The notes under the pieces: model-generated
The model's database searches: none
The model's input: only the letters and a program-made list of their open reading frames with translations
What the model was told of the DNA's origin: nothing
From: Valencia hispanica
Lineage: Eukaryota; Chordata; Actinopteri; Cyprinodontiformes; Valenciidae
Direction of reading: 5' to 3'
Length of the DNA: 64,000 bases
Assembly: GCA_963556495.2 (NCBI GenBank)
Contig: OY747704.1
Location: 42,191,001-42,255,000, forward strand
Translations under genes and position numbers: made by a program
Shown here: one piece after another, positions 49,967-60,155 of the stretch
How positions within the stretch are numbered: position 1 is the stretch's first letter
Layout of the letters: the number at the start of each line of letters is the position of its first letter

Positions 49967-50334
49967 GTAAGAAAATATTGATACACCGATATATTGTGAT
50001 ATTTTATTTCCCGATATTGTATCGATATTCAAAAGCAAAATATCATTTTTATTTTTAGGATTTGAATGGAACTATTAATGATGGCAGTCATTTTTGTTGT
50101 ACAATTAAAAGTATGACTGGTAGTTTGTGGCTGTTTTCACCTTCTTTGTTCCAGTGGATCAACTTGATCTAGTAATAAAACTGGATGTATTAAAGTATTA
50201 AACAGGTTGGAGTGTTTAGAATGCTGTGACAGTTTTTCTACAGTTAAATTCAGTTTTATATATCACAATATATTGTCCTATTCATAGTATCACAATATAT
50301 CTTATCGTCTCCCATGTATCGCAATACATATCCT
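49967..50334 (+). mobile_element. MITE family 'T' (TATCGATA-rich ends), full copy
   Basis: The ends are full of atattgatac / tatcgcaatacata words. The interior 'ttctttgttccagtggatca' to 'gaatgctgtgacagtttttc' is shared with 31555-31680 and, inverted, with 61733-61832. No target duplication is certain. Confidence 0.65.
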
Positions 50335-50349
50335 ATTTAGTTTTTGAAG

Positions 50350-50483
50350 GGGGAGAGTGGTGGGGGAAGACATGCGGCAAAGGACGCCCGGGATGGGACT
50401 CGAACCGGGGGACGGCTGCGTTGAGGACTGAAGCCTCTGCACATGGGGTGCCCGCTCTAACCACTGCGCCACGTGACGCCCCC
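50350..50483 (-). mobile_element. tRNA-derived SINE
   Basis: On the minus strand, box A TGGCGCAGTGG (50461-50471) and box B GGTTCGAGTCC (50396-50406) match the internal RNA polymerase III promoter consensus of tRNA genes. They are about 65 bases apart, longer than in most tRNAs. The sequence between and after ('gggcaccccatgtgcagagg', 'ttgccgcatgtcttcccc') is not tRNA-like, and no acceptor-stem pairing is clear, so this is a SINE rather than a tRNA gene. Confidence 0.7.
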
Positions 50484-50633
50484 AGATAAAGTTTTTAACC
50501 TCTGGCCTCAGAAAATGGGTCTAAGTATCTGTAATTCAAGAACCTCGATGGCAGACGACCACGCAAAAATATAAATCTTGCCCGACTAAAGCTCAGTTCA
50601 CACTGCGTTTTTTTCAGCTATCGTAAGACAAAC

Positions 50634-50765
50634 AAGGCAACTTTATTTGTATAGGACACGTTCAACAACAAGGCAATTTAATTAGCTTTACATCATTAGG
50701 GGTTAAAATAAAATAAAAGTAGCAAAAAAAAAAAGCATAAAACACAACATTAGAGACACAACGTA
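50634..50765 (+). repeat. Short interspersed repeat ('aaggcaactttatttgtata')
   Basis: 'aaggcaactttatttgtata', 'cacgttcaacaacaaggcaa' and 'ttagctttacatcattaggg' form a phrase abundant in fish DNA, ending in A-rich sequence. The superfamily is not assigned. Confidence 0.5.
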
Positions 50766-50769
50766 TGAC

Positions 50770-50850
50770 TAGGCCTGGGGGGGTAACCGGATTACCGGAT
50801 TACCGCGGTCATGTGACACCAAGCCTGTCTGAAACTTTTACTTTGACATA
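50770..50850 (-). mobile_element. hAT MITE end related to the element at 36869-37635
   Basis: Starts TAGGCCTGGGGGGGTAACCG, matching the reverse complement of the right end of the 767-bp element (TAGGCCTGGGGCGGTAACCG), and keeps 'accgcggtcatgtgac'. The opposite end was not found downstream. Confidence 0.5.
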
Positions 50851-51545
50851 ATTGTTAGCTAATATTTATAAAATTCTTTACTCGAAAGGTTCGGAGAAGA
50901 ATTTATTACCTGCCCACTGAAATCAATTGCATCACAAACCATCCTGGATTCGAAGTAAAATGCCTAAACCACTACACGTTACAAAACATTAATAACATAT
51001 ACAGGGCTTATTATGGACCAGTCCGGAGAAAGACAGAGGAGGAGTAGGTTTTTAAAAATATTTTTTTTTATGAAACTCACACATTTGTTCTTTTAATTTT
51101 AGAAAGATTCAAAACACTATAATTTACAGACGTTTCCGATATGTGGCTTATCGGAGCTTCGTGAGTTGGTGTTGGGGACTGCTTGGAGCCAAAGTCATAG
51201 TGGTTATTCCATCCTGTGCTGTTCTGCGGATTCGGCAGGAGTTCACAGGCCATGGTGGGAGCTATGTTGGCTTCGGGCAGGTTGACTTCCGGCCCCCGCT
51301 GGATTAAATCTGGAGATCTGGGCGGCCACAACATCCTCCTTTGAAGACCAATCCTAATTTTACCTGAGGGAAGGTTCTACATGCACCTACTGCAGTTCAT
51401 TCTGGAACTTTTTTGGATCCTGAAGTACCGCATTTAAAACCAGATGCATCAGGTCATTTCTGTGAAGGTATAAATACTATTAAAACTTGATAAATATTTG
51501 TCATTTTTGGGGAGAAAAAACCACTTTGAATACATTTTTATTTAC

Positions 51546-51930
51546 CAAATGTAGCGTCCGTTTTAATTGGCTTTGTAGTAGCCCGCCCCTTGGTTGACTT
51601 TGGAAAAAGAATTTTCCAAGGTTTTCCCTTTGCCCTTGTCTGTTCTTGGTTGGCATTCTCATTGTGAGACATTGCAGCAAGATAGAGCCTGTAAAACAAA
51701 AGACATGAAAAGACATGATTAGCATAAAATGATAATCCTAATTCATTGGATAGTGTAATAAATAAACTTGCCTGCAAAGCATTCCAACAAAAGGGAAATT
51801 CACATTCTTGGGGCAAAGTGCAAAATAAGGCTATGGAAAGACTCAAGCAACGATGTTTGATGGAGTGAGCTTAGTTTGACGGTTATTTTGTTCAGGAGCA
51901 TCTTCTCCACTTTATAAAGTGCCACAGTTC
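51546..51930 (-). pseudogene. Two exons of the Kolobok-like gene joined by a GC-AG intron
   Basis: The first (51930-51772) reads VALYKVEKMLLNKITVKLSS, LHQTSLLESFHSLILHFAP, then shifts frame to NVNFPFVGMLCR. Its donor is TGCAG followed by GCAAGT, the consensus of the minor GC-AG intron class. The acceptor tttgttttacag opens the second exon (51688-51546): LYLAAMSHNENANQEQTRAK, then GKPWKILFPKSTKGRATTKP and IKTDATF, donor GTAAAT. The split codon across the GC-AG intron restores CRLYL, as expected. Confidence 0.6.
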
Positions 51931-52013
51931 CTGTAAGAAGTCAAATATGTCAATAAAAAGAAAGCTGATAATATCGATAGTTAAATTATATAATCATAAA
52001 TAAAAATGCATAC

Positions 52014-52262
52014 CAGGTTTGAACCACTTGTTAGGGTCAGTGGTAGATTTGATTGAATGCACACACCTAGGAAATAAAATGTCATCATGCTCGTGGACAT
52101 TCCGTATGTGATTCACCAAAGACATCCACTTGGCCACTTTCTCTACACCAGTTGTAGGTGAACAAGCTGTCCAGTACATGTGGCTTTTTATCCCAGGCAA
52201 CCACTTCTTCACCACCTCACAATCCTTTTGTTTGGCCAAGGCTTCCAGTTTCTTAGACAATC
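52014..52262 (-). pseudogene. Open exon of the Kolobok-like gene (83 codons)
   Basis: Acceptor catttta-g, then LSKKLEALAKQKDCEVVKKW, LPGIKSHMYWTACSPTTGVE, KVAKWMSLVNHIRNVHEHDD, ILFPRCVHSIKSTTDPNKWF and KPG, then donor GTATGC. It is fully open with no shift. W, H and C positions (YWTACS, NHIRNVHEHDD, FPRCVH) follow the family pattern as I recall it. Confidence 0.65.
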
Positions 52263-52391
52263 CTAAAATGAAAAGGTAATATTCAGACATTCAAATTGTG
52301 AGCCATTTTAAATTCTTGACAGCCCTACATTGGTGTTGCTTACCGGAATTTACTTTATTCAGTATTTTAGAAAAGAAAGTGTAGTTCATAC

Positions 52392-52569
52392 CTTTTACTA
52401 CATGCCATACATCATAATAGTGAGTGATTCCTCTCTCCCCGAAGATATTTCTGGATCTGACGATGTCTGTCACAATATAGTCCAATTGTACGGACTTGGA
52501 CTCCAGAAGATCAAGAGATCTTTTTAGACCTTCCTTCTCCATGTTGACACTGCTACCGACTTCGTTACT
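52392..52569 (-). pseudogene. DVWH exon of the Kolobok-like gene
   Basis: Acceptor atttttag, then SNEVGSSVNMEKEGLKRSLD, LLESKSVQLDYIVTD, then GERGITHYYDVWHVVKG and donor GTATGA. The stretch between TD and GERG reads better in a neighbouring frame (RQIQKYLR), so two small shifts that cancel each other probably lie in it. DVWH is a conserved motif of the catalytic core. The exon is open from end to end. Confidence 0.6.
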
Positions 52570-53342
52570 CTAAAAATAAGAACAAAACATAAATACAACA
52601 GTAAATAAAATAAAAACATATTTCAGGCAAAACTGAGCAGGGGTCGGTTCCAGAAAGAAGATCATGTGACATAACCAGATAAGTTTGAGGGTACGTTTGT
52701 GGATAAGCTCAACTTTCGTTTCCAAAATGGAGGTATTTGTCATGGTATTTTAGTAACTATAGCAACTTAATATCTGAAGAAAACCTGCTCCGGAGCAGGT
52801 TTATTTCCAGGTAGTTTTGATCCGGAGAGGGTTCTGAGCATTGCTGGCCCGTTTAAATGATGATCCTTTAAAAAAACATGTTACTCTATAGTATGTCAAA
52901 ATCATCTTAAATATAATGTCGACATTAAATACTGTCTCATTTACTCATTTGCTAAAATAAAAAATATTATGTTTTAAATAATTTTGAATAATATTTAATA
53001 TGTAACAAATTAATATTTGGCCTTTTGTATGGTTCTTTTTGATGTATTACATAATATGAATTCCCCGAGTAGTGTGCAGTTCTGTCACAGCAGAAATGTT
53101 CTCTTCTTCCTACAGTGGAAGTGTGCAAGTCTACTCTATATGGCCAAAAATGGCATCCGACTATGATTTGCAGCTTTGTGTTTCTGGAGTGTCCATCCAC
53201 AAGAAACTGCAGGACAAAGCACATTACATATTTGAAAAATAGAATAAAAAAATTATAAACTTGAAAGAGTATTTAATTCCAAATTGGTGTTGAAAGTAAC
53301 TTTTGAATAATGATGCAATATAAATATCAAAAATTATAATTA

Positions 53343-54953
53343 CAGGTCCTTCTCAAAAAATTAGCATATTGTGATAAAGTTTATTATTTTCCATAATGTA
53401 ATGATAAAAATTTAACTTTCATATATTTTAGATTCATTGCACACCAACTGAAATATTTCAGGTCTTTTATTGTTTTAAAACTGATGATTTTGCCATACAG
53501 CTCATGAAAACCCAAAATTCCTATCTCAAAAAATTAGCACATTATGAAAAGGTTCTCTAAACGAGCTATTAACCTAATCATCTGAATCAACTAATTAACT
53601 CTAAACACCTGCAAAAGATTCCTGAGGCTTTTAAAAACTCCCAGCCTGGTTCATTACTCAAAACCGCAATCATGGGTAAGACTGCTGACCTGACTGCTGC
53701 CCAGAAGGCCATCATTGACACCCTCAAGCAAGAGGGTAAGACACAGAAATAAATTTCTGAACGAATAGGCTGTTCCCAGAGTGCTGTATCAAGGCACCTC
53801 AGTGGGAAGTCTGTGGGAAGGAAAAAGTGTGGCAGAAAACGCTGCACAACGAGAAGAGGTGACCGGACCCTGAGGAAGATTGTGAAGAAGGACCGATTCC
53901 AGACCTTGGGGGACCTGCGGAAGCAGTGGACTGAGTCTGGAGTAGAAACATCCAGAGCCACCGTGCACAGGCGTGTGCAGGAAATGGGCTACAGGTGCCG
54001 CATTCCCCAGGTCAAGCCACTTTTGAACCAGAAACAGCGGCAGAAGCGCCTGACCTGGGCTACAGAGAAGCAGCACTGGACTGTTGCTCAGTGGTCCAAA
54101 GTACTTTTTTTGGATGAAAGCAAATTTTGCATGTCATTCGGAAATCAAGGTGCCAGAGTCTGGAGGAAGACTGGGGAGAAGGAAATGCCAAAATGCCTGA
54201 AGTCCAGTGTCAAGTACCCACAGTCAGTGATGGTCTGGGGTGCCATGTCAGCTGCTGGTGTTGGTCCACTGTGTTTTATCAAGGGCAGGGTCAATACAGC
54301 TAGCTATCAGGAGATTTTGGAGCACTTCATGCTTCCATCTGCTGAAAAGCTTTATGGAGATAAAGATTTCATTTTTCAGCACGACCTGGCACCTGCTCAC
54401 AGTGCCAAAACCACTGGTAAATGGTTTACTGACCATGGTATTACTGTGCTCAATTGGCCTGCCAGCTCTCCTGACCTGAACCCCATAGAGAATCTGTGGG
54501 ATATTGTGAAGAGGAAGTTGAGAGACGCAAGACCCAACACTCTGGATGAGCTTAAGGCCGCTATCGAAGCATCCTGGGCCTCCATAACACCTCAGCAGTG
54601 CCACAGGCTGATTGCCTACATGCCACGCCGCATTGAAGCAGTCATTTCTGCAAAAGGATTCCCGACCAAGTATTGAGTGCATAACTGAACATAATTATTT
54701 GAAGGTTGAGTTTTTTTATATTAAAAACACTTTTCTTTTATTGGTCGGATGAAATATGCTAATTTTTTGAGATAGGAATTTTGGGTTTTCATGAGCTGGA
54801 TGCCAAAATCATCAGTTTTAAAACAATAAAAGACCTGAAATATTTCAGTTGGTGTGCAATGGATCTAAAATATATGAAAGTTTAATTTTTATCATTACAT
54901 TATGGAAAAGAATGAACTTTATCGCAATATGCTAATTTTTTGAGAAGGACCTG
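53343..54953 (+). mobile_element. Tc1-like transposon of the IR/DR type, 1611 bp, nearly intact
   Basis: The ends are CAGGTCCTTCTCAAAAAATT and its complement, with TA on both sides (53341-53342 and 54954-54955). The inverted repeats are about 210 bp. Each has two copies of a transposase-site-like motif: outer 'tctcaaaaaattagcatatt' (53351) and inner 'tctcaaaaaattagcacatt' (53524), mirrored at about 54751-54776 and 54918-54947. This outer/inner arrangement is known from fish IR/DR Tc1 elements. It lies in an intron of the Kolobok-like gene. High similarity of its two long ends suggests a recent insertion. Confidence 0.95.
53672..54676 (+). pseudogene. Tc1 transposase, one premature stop at codon 27
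   Basis: 334 codons from the ATG at 53672, a usual length for Tc1 transposases. It begins MGKTADLTAAQKAIIDTLKQ; codon 27 is TAA (53750-53752), inside the N-terminal paired-like helix-turn-helix that binds the ends. The rest is open: basic stretch GRKKCGRKRCTTRRGDRTLR, second helix-turn-helix with SRATVHRRVQEMG, first Asp in KVLFLDESKF, second Asp in IFQHDLAPAHSAK, and Glu in PDLNPIENLW exactly 34 residues later (DD34E). The GGDRTLRK-like segment resembles the GRPR-type linker. An internal ATG downstream would lack the first DNA-binding helix, so the copy is probably unable to move itself. Confidence 0.92.
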
Positions 54954-55505
54954 TATATTAGAATTATAATTCTATAATTGTAATTATACATCATGAAGCT
55001 GGTTACAAAGGGTAGAAAATGAAAAAATACAAATGAATGGTGTCGAGAGTAATATTTATATGGCTGAGCCAGTAGCAATTCTATAACCAAATTGAATTGC
55101 AGTGTAAAATTTTAACCTTAAGAGGATTGGATTGGATTTGAGGTTAAAACATTGGAGGCCTAAGATGATGATTGGGACATCCGTATTTGTTGGCAATGTT
55201 GATTTACTGTTAGTGATACCAAATCAAACTTGTAAAATGCAGTTGCCGGATGGTTTTTAAAATGTTTATGCACCATATATGAATGTTTGCACCCCCTTCG
55301 CAGAGCTGTAGCTGAAGACGCAAAAGGTTTTTAAGTCAACAGTAACAACAAGAACCAACCTGTACAAGTTGAATGGCAAGGATCTGTCGTTTTTCAAACT
55401 CCATTATTGTGTAGCTCCCGAATTTTGCAGTGTCCTGTAAAAACATTTATCATCAGTAAATGCAGGCACTATTATTTGGACACATTGTGTTGTTAAAATA
55501 ACAAC

Positions 55506-55683
55506 CTGGAGAATCAGCCCTCATATCTCCACAAACAGGTACTTTTCCTTTTCTTTTGATTTCTTCATACAGTTTTTACTGATCCACCTTCCACTTGTGG
55601 TAAATGGCTGGTTCTAAGAGTTGTCGTGCATGTCTCCTAAAGGTATCATATTTGTGGACCTTAAGCTTCATGATGTTGCAAAT
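55506..55683 (-). pseudogene. Catalytic-Asp exon of the Kolobok-like gene (one stop)
   Basis: Acceptor tttttggtag, then ICNIMKLKVHKYDTFRRHAR, QLLEPAIYHKWKVDQ, a TAA stop, KLYEEIKRKGKVPVCGDMRA and DSPG, then a GTTGTT donor. GDMRADSPG carries the aspartates expected at the start of the catalytic core. The next exon (55434-55360, AKFGSYTIMEFEKRQILAIQ followed by LVQ) completes the usual DSPGHxAKxGxYT phrase, but two bases are missing at its start. Confidence 0.6.
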
Positions 55684-55784
55684 CTACCAAAAACAGAATT
55701 AAAAAAGATATTACAATTGTATAAAACGAATGTCATTTAGATCTTTATGCTTTGATATTGACACATACACTTTCAATTTTATTA

Positions 55785-56036
55785 TCCTCTGTTAAAGTAC
55801 ACTTCCGCTGACAACTCAAGATTGCCTTGTGGTATATTCTCCTTCATTGGCTGGCTCTGCCATTTTCGAGTGAAAGAACAATGTGGACAGTCCTGTTCAA
55901 AAGCAACAAAAGTTCCACATCTGCGCTGATTTACTATACAGTGTCTCTTGCAGAAAGGACAACTGTCAAAGAGCTCTCTTAGGGCACTCTCAAATACGAT
56001 GTATTTCACCTCGTCATTCTCCGTAGATTCCATTTT
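55785..56036 (-). pseudogene. Zinc-ribbon exon of the Kolobok-like gene
   Basis: It follows an acceptor (tttttttaacag) and reads KYIVFESALRELFDSCPFCK, then CGTFVAFEQDCPHCSFTRKW and QGNLELSAEVYFNRG. CPFC and CPHC, with further Cys residues between, form a probable zinc-binding unit. Right after FNRG the frame breaks. A one- or two-base change is needed to go on into KIES before the donor-like GTATGTG. The preceding exon (56336-56114) also joins out of frame here. Confidence 0.6.
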
Positions 56037-56884
56037 CTGTTAAAAAAAAAAGTTTGTCAGACATAAAATAATTAAAGGAATACAAATCTCATTAAATAAT
56101 AAAATTAACTTACATCAGGTCAGACATATCTGTAACTGTTTCTCCTGTTTCATAAGTGGAATCCATAGACAGAGGAATGGAGATGCTCATATAATCTTCC
56201 TCTTCCTCCAATTGCATTCGATGCCTCTTTGGTGGTTTAGCACCAACTACAGGCTTTAGAGGTGTAGATGACAATGGTGGGAAAGACATCTCTGTGCCTG
56301 TGCCTCTGCTGGAAATGCTAACAGTAGCTTGAATACCTAGAGAAATGTACACGTTAAAATTTACATAAAAATCTCTCAATTTAACAGAAAACAGCCTACA
56401 AACCTCTACTCCGGTAGTGTTGTGACCTCAAGGTTCCAGCTGAAAGTTGTGTAGCTTTTGACGCACTGCTATGTGCACTGTGTTCTAACGTCGAGCTTGT
56501 AGTGACGGGTAGCTCCTGAAGAAAAAAAAAAAGGAAAAATATGTACAGTAAAAATGCAAACTTAACTGAAACTCAGAGGGCATGAAATAAAAATGACAGA
56601 AGCAACGATTGGATTTTATAATCTTAAAGCTTTATAGCATTGCACAGACAGCAGTAATCTGACTACCTGTCTTTGCAGATATATGTAAAAATTGACACAT
56701 GTATGATCAAGATGATTTGAAATTATTTTAGGTCGATTACGTAGCGATGCAGCCTAAATCATTGTTTTTAAAATCTATTTACTTTACAACCCCCAGAGCA
56801 ACAAGTAAACACTTTGTCAAATATGTTTATGATTCCTCAGAGGCAAAATGTGCAGCTGATTTCTAAATGAAATTTACCTTACCC

Positions 56885-57665
56885 AGTCTCCCTAAGTTAA
56901 ACAATTCTTAAGCATATCTCAGAGCTTCATGTAAGGCAAATGCTATGTTCTCTTCGGTGTGTGTCTCTCTCCTGGAAAATACTGTTTTTGTAGACACCGT
57001 GCTTTCAGCTGAAACTCCCGGTCCACGAAGTGAACAGTGAAACTGATGTAGGGCTCTGTGGTATGGCTAGACCAGAGATCTATGGTGCAGGCAAAGTACT
57101 CGACCAGGCCAAGCTCTGACTCCACTGCCGCCCTGCATCTCTTAAACAGTTTCGGAATAGCAGTATCTGAAAAATAATTCCGTGATGAAATCTCATATTG
57201 TTGGTCGGATTTGTTAACTAGACTCTCAAACCCGGGTCTGGTCACGGTGTTATTGGGCATCATGTCCTTGGCCAAATAGTGAGTTATGGCATTCGTAATT
57301 TCAGTGTATCGTTTAGAGGACTTTTCATATGGAGTCGTGCTCGTAAAACTCTGACGAATGTACAGCTGTGATGGTCGCGTCTCTTAACTGTTGCTCGGTG
57401 TTTGCGCTTTTGATTGGGTGGCCTTAAATTACTCGTGCAGCTCCCTGTGGTGGTGCAACAGGTGGTGATGGAAGTTGATGGTGTTACCTCTCTATGTTGC
57501 AAAAACAGCTCTGCAGGTCCTGCACAGAACCCGAGACTGTAGAAGATCATCTGGCCTGTACCCAAAGTACTGCCAAATCGCGGATGTGCTATGTCTCTTT
57601 GCCACCAGCGTTTCCTCCGCAATTTAACCGCTCTGTTCATCGTTCTGTTCTCTGAGCTCCGCCAT
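56885..57665 (-). pseudogene. ZBED-type hAT transposase N-terminal half, four in-frame stops
   Basis: From the ATG at 57665 one frame runs through BED-finger and core sequence: MAELREQNDEQSG, stop, AEETLVAKRHSTSAIWQYFG, then VLCRTCRAVFAT, stop, RGNTINFHHHLLHHHRELHE, stop, then after another stop SFTSTTPYEKSSKRYTEITN, AITHYLAKDMMPNNTVTRPG, SELGLVEYFACTIDLWSSHT. IWQYFGY, C-x2-C and the histidine cluster are the BED finger. Y-x-K-S-S-K-R and AKDMxPxxTVxxPGF are typical of hAT transposases. A one-base shift follows at about 56965 before HTEENIAFALHEALRYA. The C-terminal half, including hATC, is absent. Such proteins bind element ends and catalyse excision; this one cannot. Confidence 0.8.
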
Positions 57666-57895
57666 TGTCTGACTTATCTCCCTACCTATGGGTGTCATCT
57701 GATTGTCTAAACGTGTGCAATCATGCATGGGCCATGTGTCCGTGGTTGCATCTAATTGGCCAATTGTCAGCATGGAAGTGAAAGCATGGCACATATAAAC
57801 AAAATTATCGTATTTCAGAAGAGCTTTTGCGATGTGCTTATCGCACATGTTGACATTGCGATGACAATGAAAATACGATTAATCGTGCAGGGCTA
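56885..57895 (-). mobile_element. hAT element 5' half with terminal repeat TAGCCCTGCACGATTAATCG
   Basis: At 57895, reading leftwards on the minus strand, TAGCCCTGCACGATTAATCG is a classic hAT-type terminus, followed by a palindromic 'tgtgcgataagcacatcgca' segment and then the BED-finger gene. The opposite end was not located, so the element is truncated or interrupted near 56880, on the side facing the Kolobok-like gene. Confidence 0.65.
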
Positions 57896-60155
57896 GACCT
57901 GAGCTAGCAAAACTCTTCATCTCTTTTCCGACCCTCACTCTTTTTTATTAGATATAGCTCCAGAGAAAAAGAACAAGAGCCCCCGATAGAAACTGCTAAA
58001 ATTAGCTTCCATTGGTTGTTGGGCTCACCAGTCTTTGACCTTGGATGATGGTGGAGCTGCATTATCCAGGATGAAATGATTTATGTTACTTTAAATAATT
58101 TAAAAGTTGCTCTTCACACCTCAAAATTGATAGTCATTGATAGAATTGAAGGTTACACAATTCTGTTCAATATTACTTATTGTTTAAAGTCTCAGAAGAA
58201 CTTTAAATTCAACAAGAAAGTAGGTTACTGACTAGATAAGGACCTAGTCATTAAATTAAAGAGCTACTGTCTAACAGCAGTATAAACAACTGGAAGAACC
58301 CAGCTAGCACATTCTTCACCATGGCAAAAAGACATTACTTTTGACCCAATTTTCCTGAAGGTGTTCCAGACGTGCTCAAAAAATAAATATTCCTTTCTCT
58401 ATATCACAGGTCTTCACCAACATTGACATTTGATCTGGTCATCCTTGTTTACTTTGTTCTAACTCTGCTGATAAGCTGAGCTGAAAAAGAGGAGAGAGGG
58501 AAAACACTGAACTAGTAACTCAGCCTCGGCTCTCAATTTGGCAGGCAAGCAACAACAGTGATAATAAAAACTACCCTGACGGCTGTTATTATAATATGCA
58601 AGGTTAATTATTGGGATTATTCAGATGCAGATCTCAGCAGAGCTGCGCCTTGCATCCAGATACTAAATCATCGTGTCCACTTCTATGAATGGTAGGCAGA
58701 TGGCAACCCAAGTACATCTAGGGCATCAGATATCTATTACCTCATGATCATTTTTATCTATTTAGCAGAACAGTTTATCAACAAAAGTTCTTATATAGTT
58801 AAATTTAAGGGGTGGAGTTCAAACATCAACTAAAGTTATGGTACAGGCCCCTTTAGTCAAACAAAATGTCTGATTAGACATAAACTTTTACATCAATAAC
58901 CACTACAACAACTTCTTCCTCTGCTTTGGATTAGAAAAAAATATAATATGTTTATCACCTTGGATTATAATAGATGTTTTATGAGTCATATGGAGCCGTC
59001 CCCAGACTAACAGTGAGAAATGGAATGCCTAAGAAAAAAAGTAAATAAAAACATTGTACATAGTTTTTGTAAAATGATTAAAAGCCTTTCTTTTGTTGTT
59101 CTTTACTATGACGGGTGTCTGAGTTGAATTAGATATATTCAGTCTCTAGAGTAAAAGTCTTTTAGGACACTTGTGTTGTTGAAACTATAAAAAGAGAGCA
59201 ATTTTGCTACTCAGGTGACCAGTAATTTAATTTTTGATTGACAACTTGGACTTTGGCTGTCGATTGTTTTAGTTAGGAAGTAACCTAGCAATTATTCTGA
59301 TGATTAATCAAGTAATCAGATAAAGAAATGTTAGACAATTTGCAGTTATTTAAATTTTACGACTTAAGCCTATTTTAAGAACAACATGAAAAAACAGAAG
59401 ATTAGTTTACCTATTGTTAGGTATTTACAAATATTCACACACATTTATCTGCTCTGTCAATAAATGATTTGGGTTATATGGTTTTGCAGTGTTAAAATAA
59501 GTTGCCACGCATATTTTTAGTACTCAAATTGCTCAAGTTACTCTAACTAACCCATTTCAGTACTACTGAACCCAATAAAAGCAGTTTCTTGTAGGTCCCA
59601 TTAAATTTTATGGGATTGGGGATTATAAAGCATGTCTTTATAAAGAAAACAATCTATAACCTGCCCCACAGCATAAACATTTATTTTGCATTTTCAGTTG
59701 AAGCTTGGATTGAAATTGCATCGCAGTTGGAAACACAGGCTGATTTAATATGAAAACATATGGCTTATATATGAGCAACTTTATCTTTGAAATAGTTTAG
59801 AAATGTGATCTAAAGCAGTCGTATGGAAGTTTCAGGATAGTTGCTTCCCACCAGCAGTATGATTTGTCTGTTTAATGTTCTTTATTGATTAGACATGTGA
59901 ATGTAGGTAGATGTTAACCTTGTCTCAAGTGACAATGCTGCAGTATGACGAAGCTGCACAGTGTTTTTTTACAAAGACTGCCTCTGGTAATAATCTACTT
60001 AAATAAGAGTTTGAAGATGAAGATCTCAGAATTGGGAAGACAAGCCGATATATAGACAACTGCATGTTTTTACTGTGTATTTTGCTGTAAGCTGGTCCCC
60101 CATAAATGACAAGCAGCAGCAGCATGGCTCGAGCTGCAACTGAAAAGTGTATGTC
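57896..60155. other. No gene seen
   Basis: AT-rich DNA with no recognised exon, RNA gene or terminal repeat pair. Confidence 0.5.

Larger units (their letters stand above)
51387..56515 (-). pseudogene. Multi-exon Kolobok-type (THAP-associated) transposase-like gene, decayed
   Basis: Nine exon-like blocks read in order on the minus strand, each with splice signals: 56515-56404, 56336-56114, 56036 to about 55785, 55683-55506, 55434-55360, 52569-52392, 52262-52014, 51930-51772, 51688-51546, plus a likely last one at 51459-51387. The product has a zinc ribbon (CPFC...CPHC), then GDMRADSPG, a TD-x-x motif, YYDVWHV, and C-terminal NENANQ. I recall this order from the Kolobok-type, THAP-domain-associated transposases of fish; the family name is from memory and not proven here. 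No THAP exon was found upstream, where hAT sequence lies instead. There are one stop (exon 55683-55506) and several 1-2 base shifts. A Tc1 element sits in the intron 55359-52570. A domesticated gene or a dead element are both possible. Confidence 0.6.

Noticed and set aside
50350..50483. A tRNA gene on the minus strand
   Set aside because: Box A and box B are present, but their spacing is too long, no acceptor stem pairs, and the following sequence is SINE-like.
53587..54076. Long minus-strand open frames
   Set aside because: They are antisense shadows of the Tc1 transposase on the plus strand.
54248..54682. 144-codon minus-strand frame
   Set aside because: Antisense of the transposase; no motif of its own.
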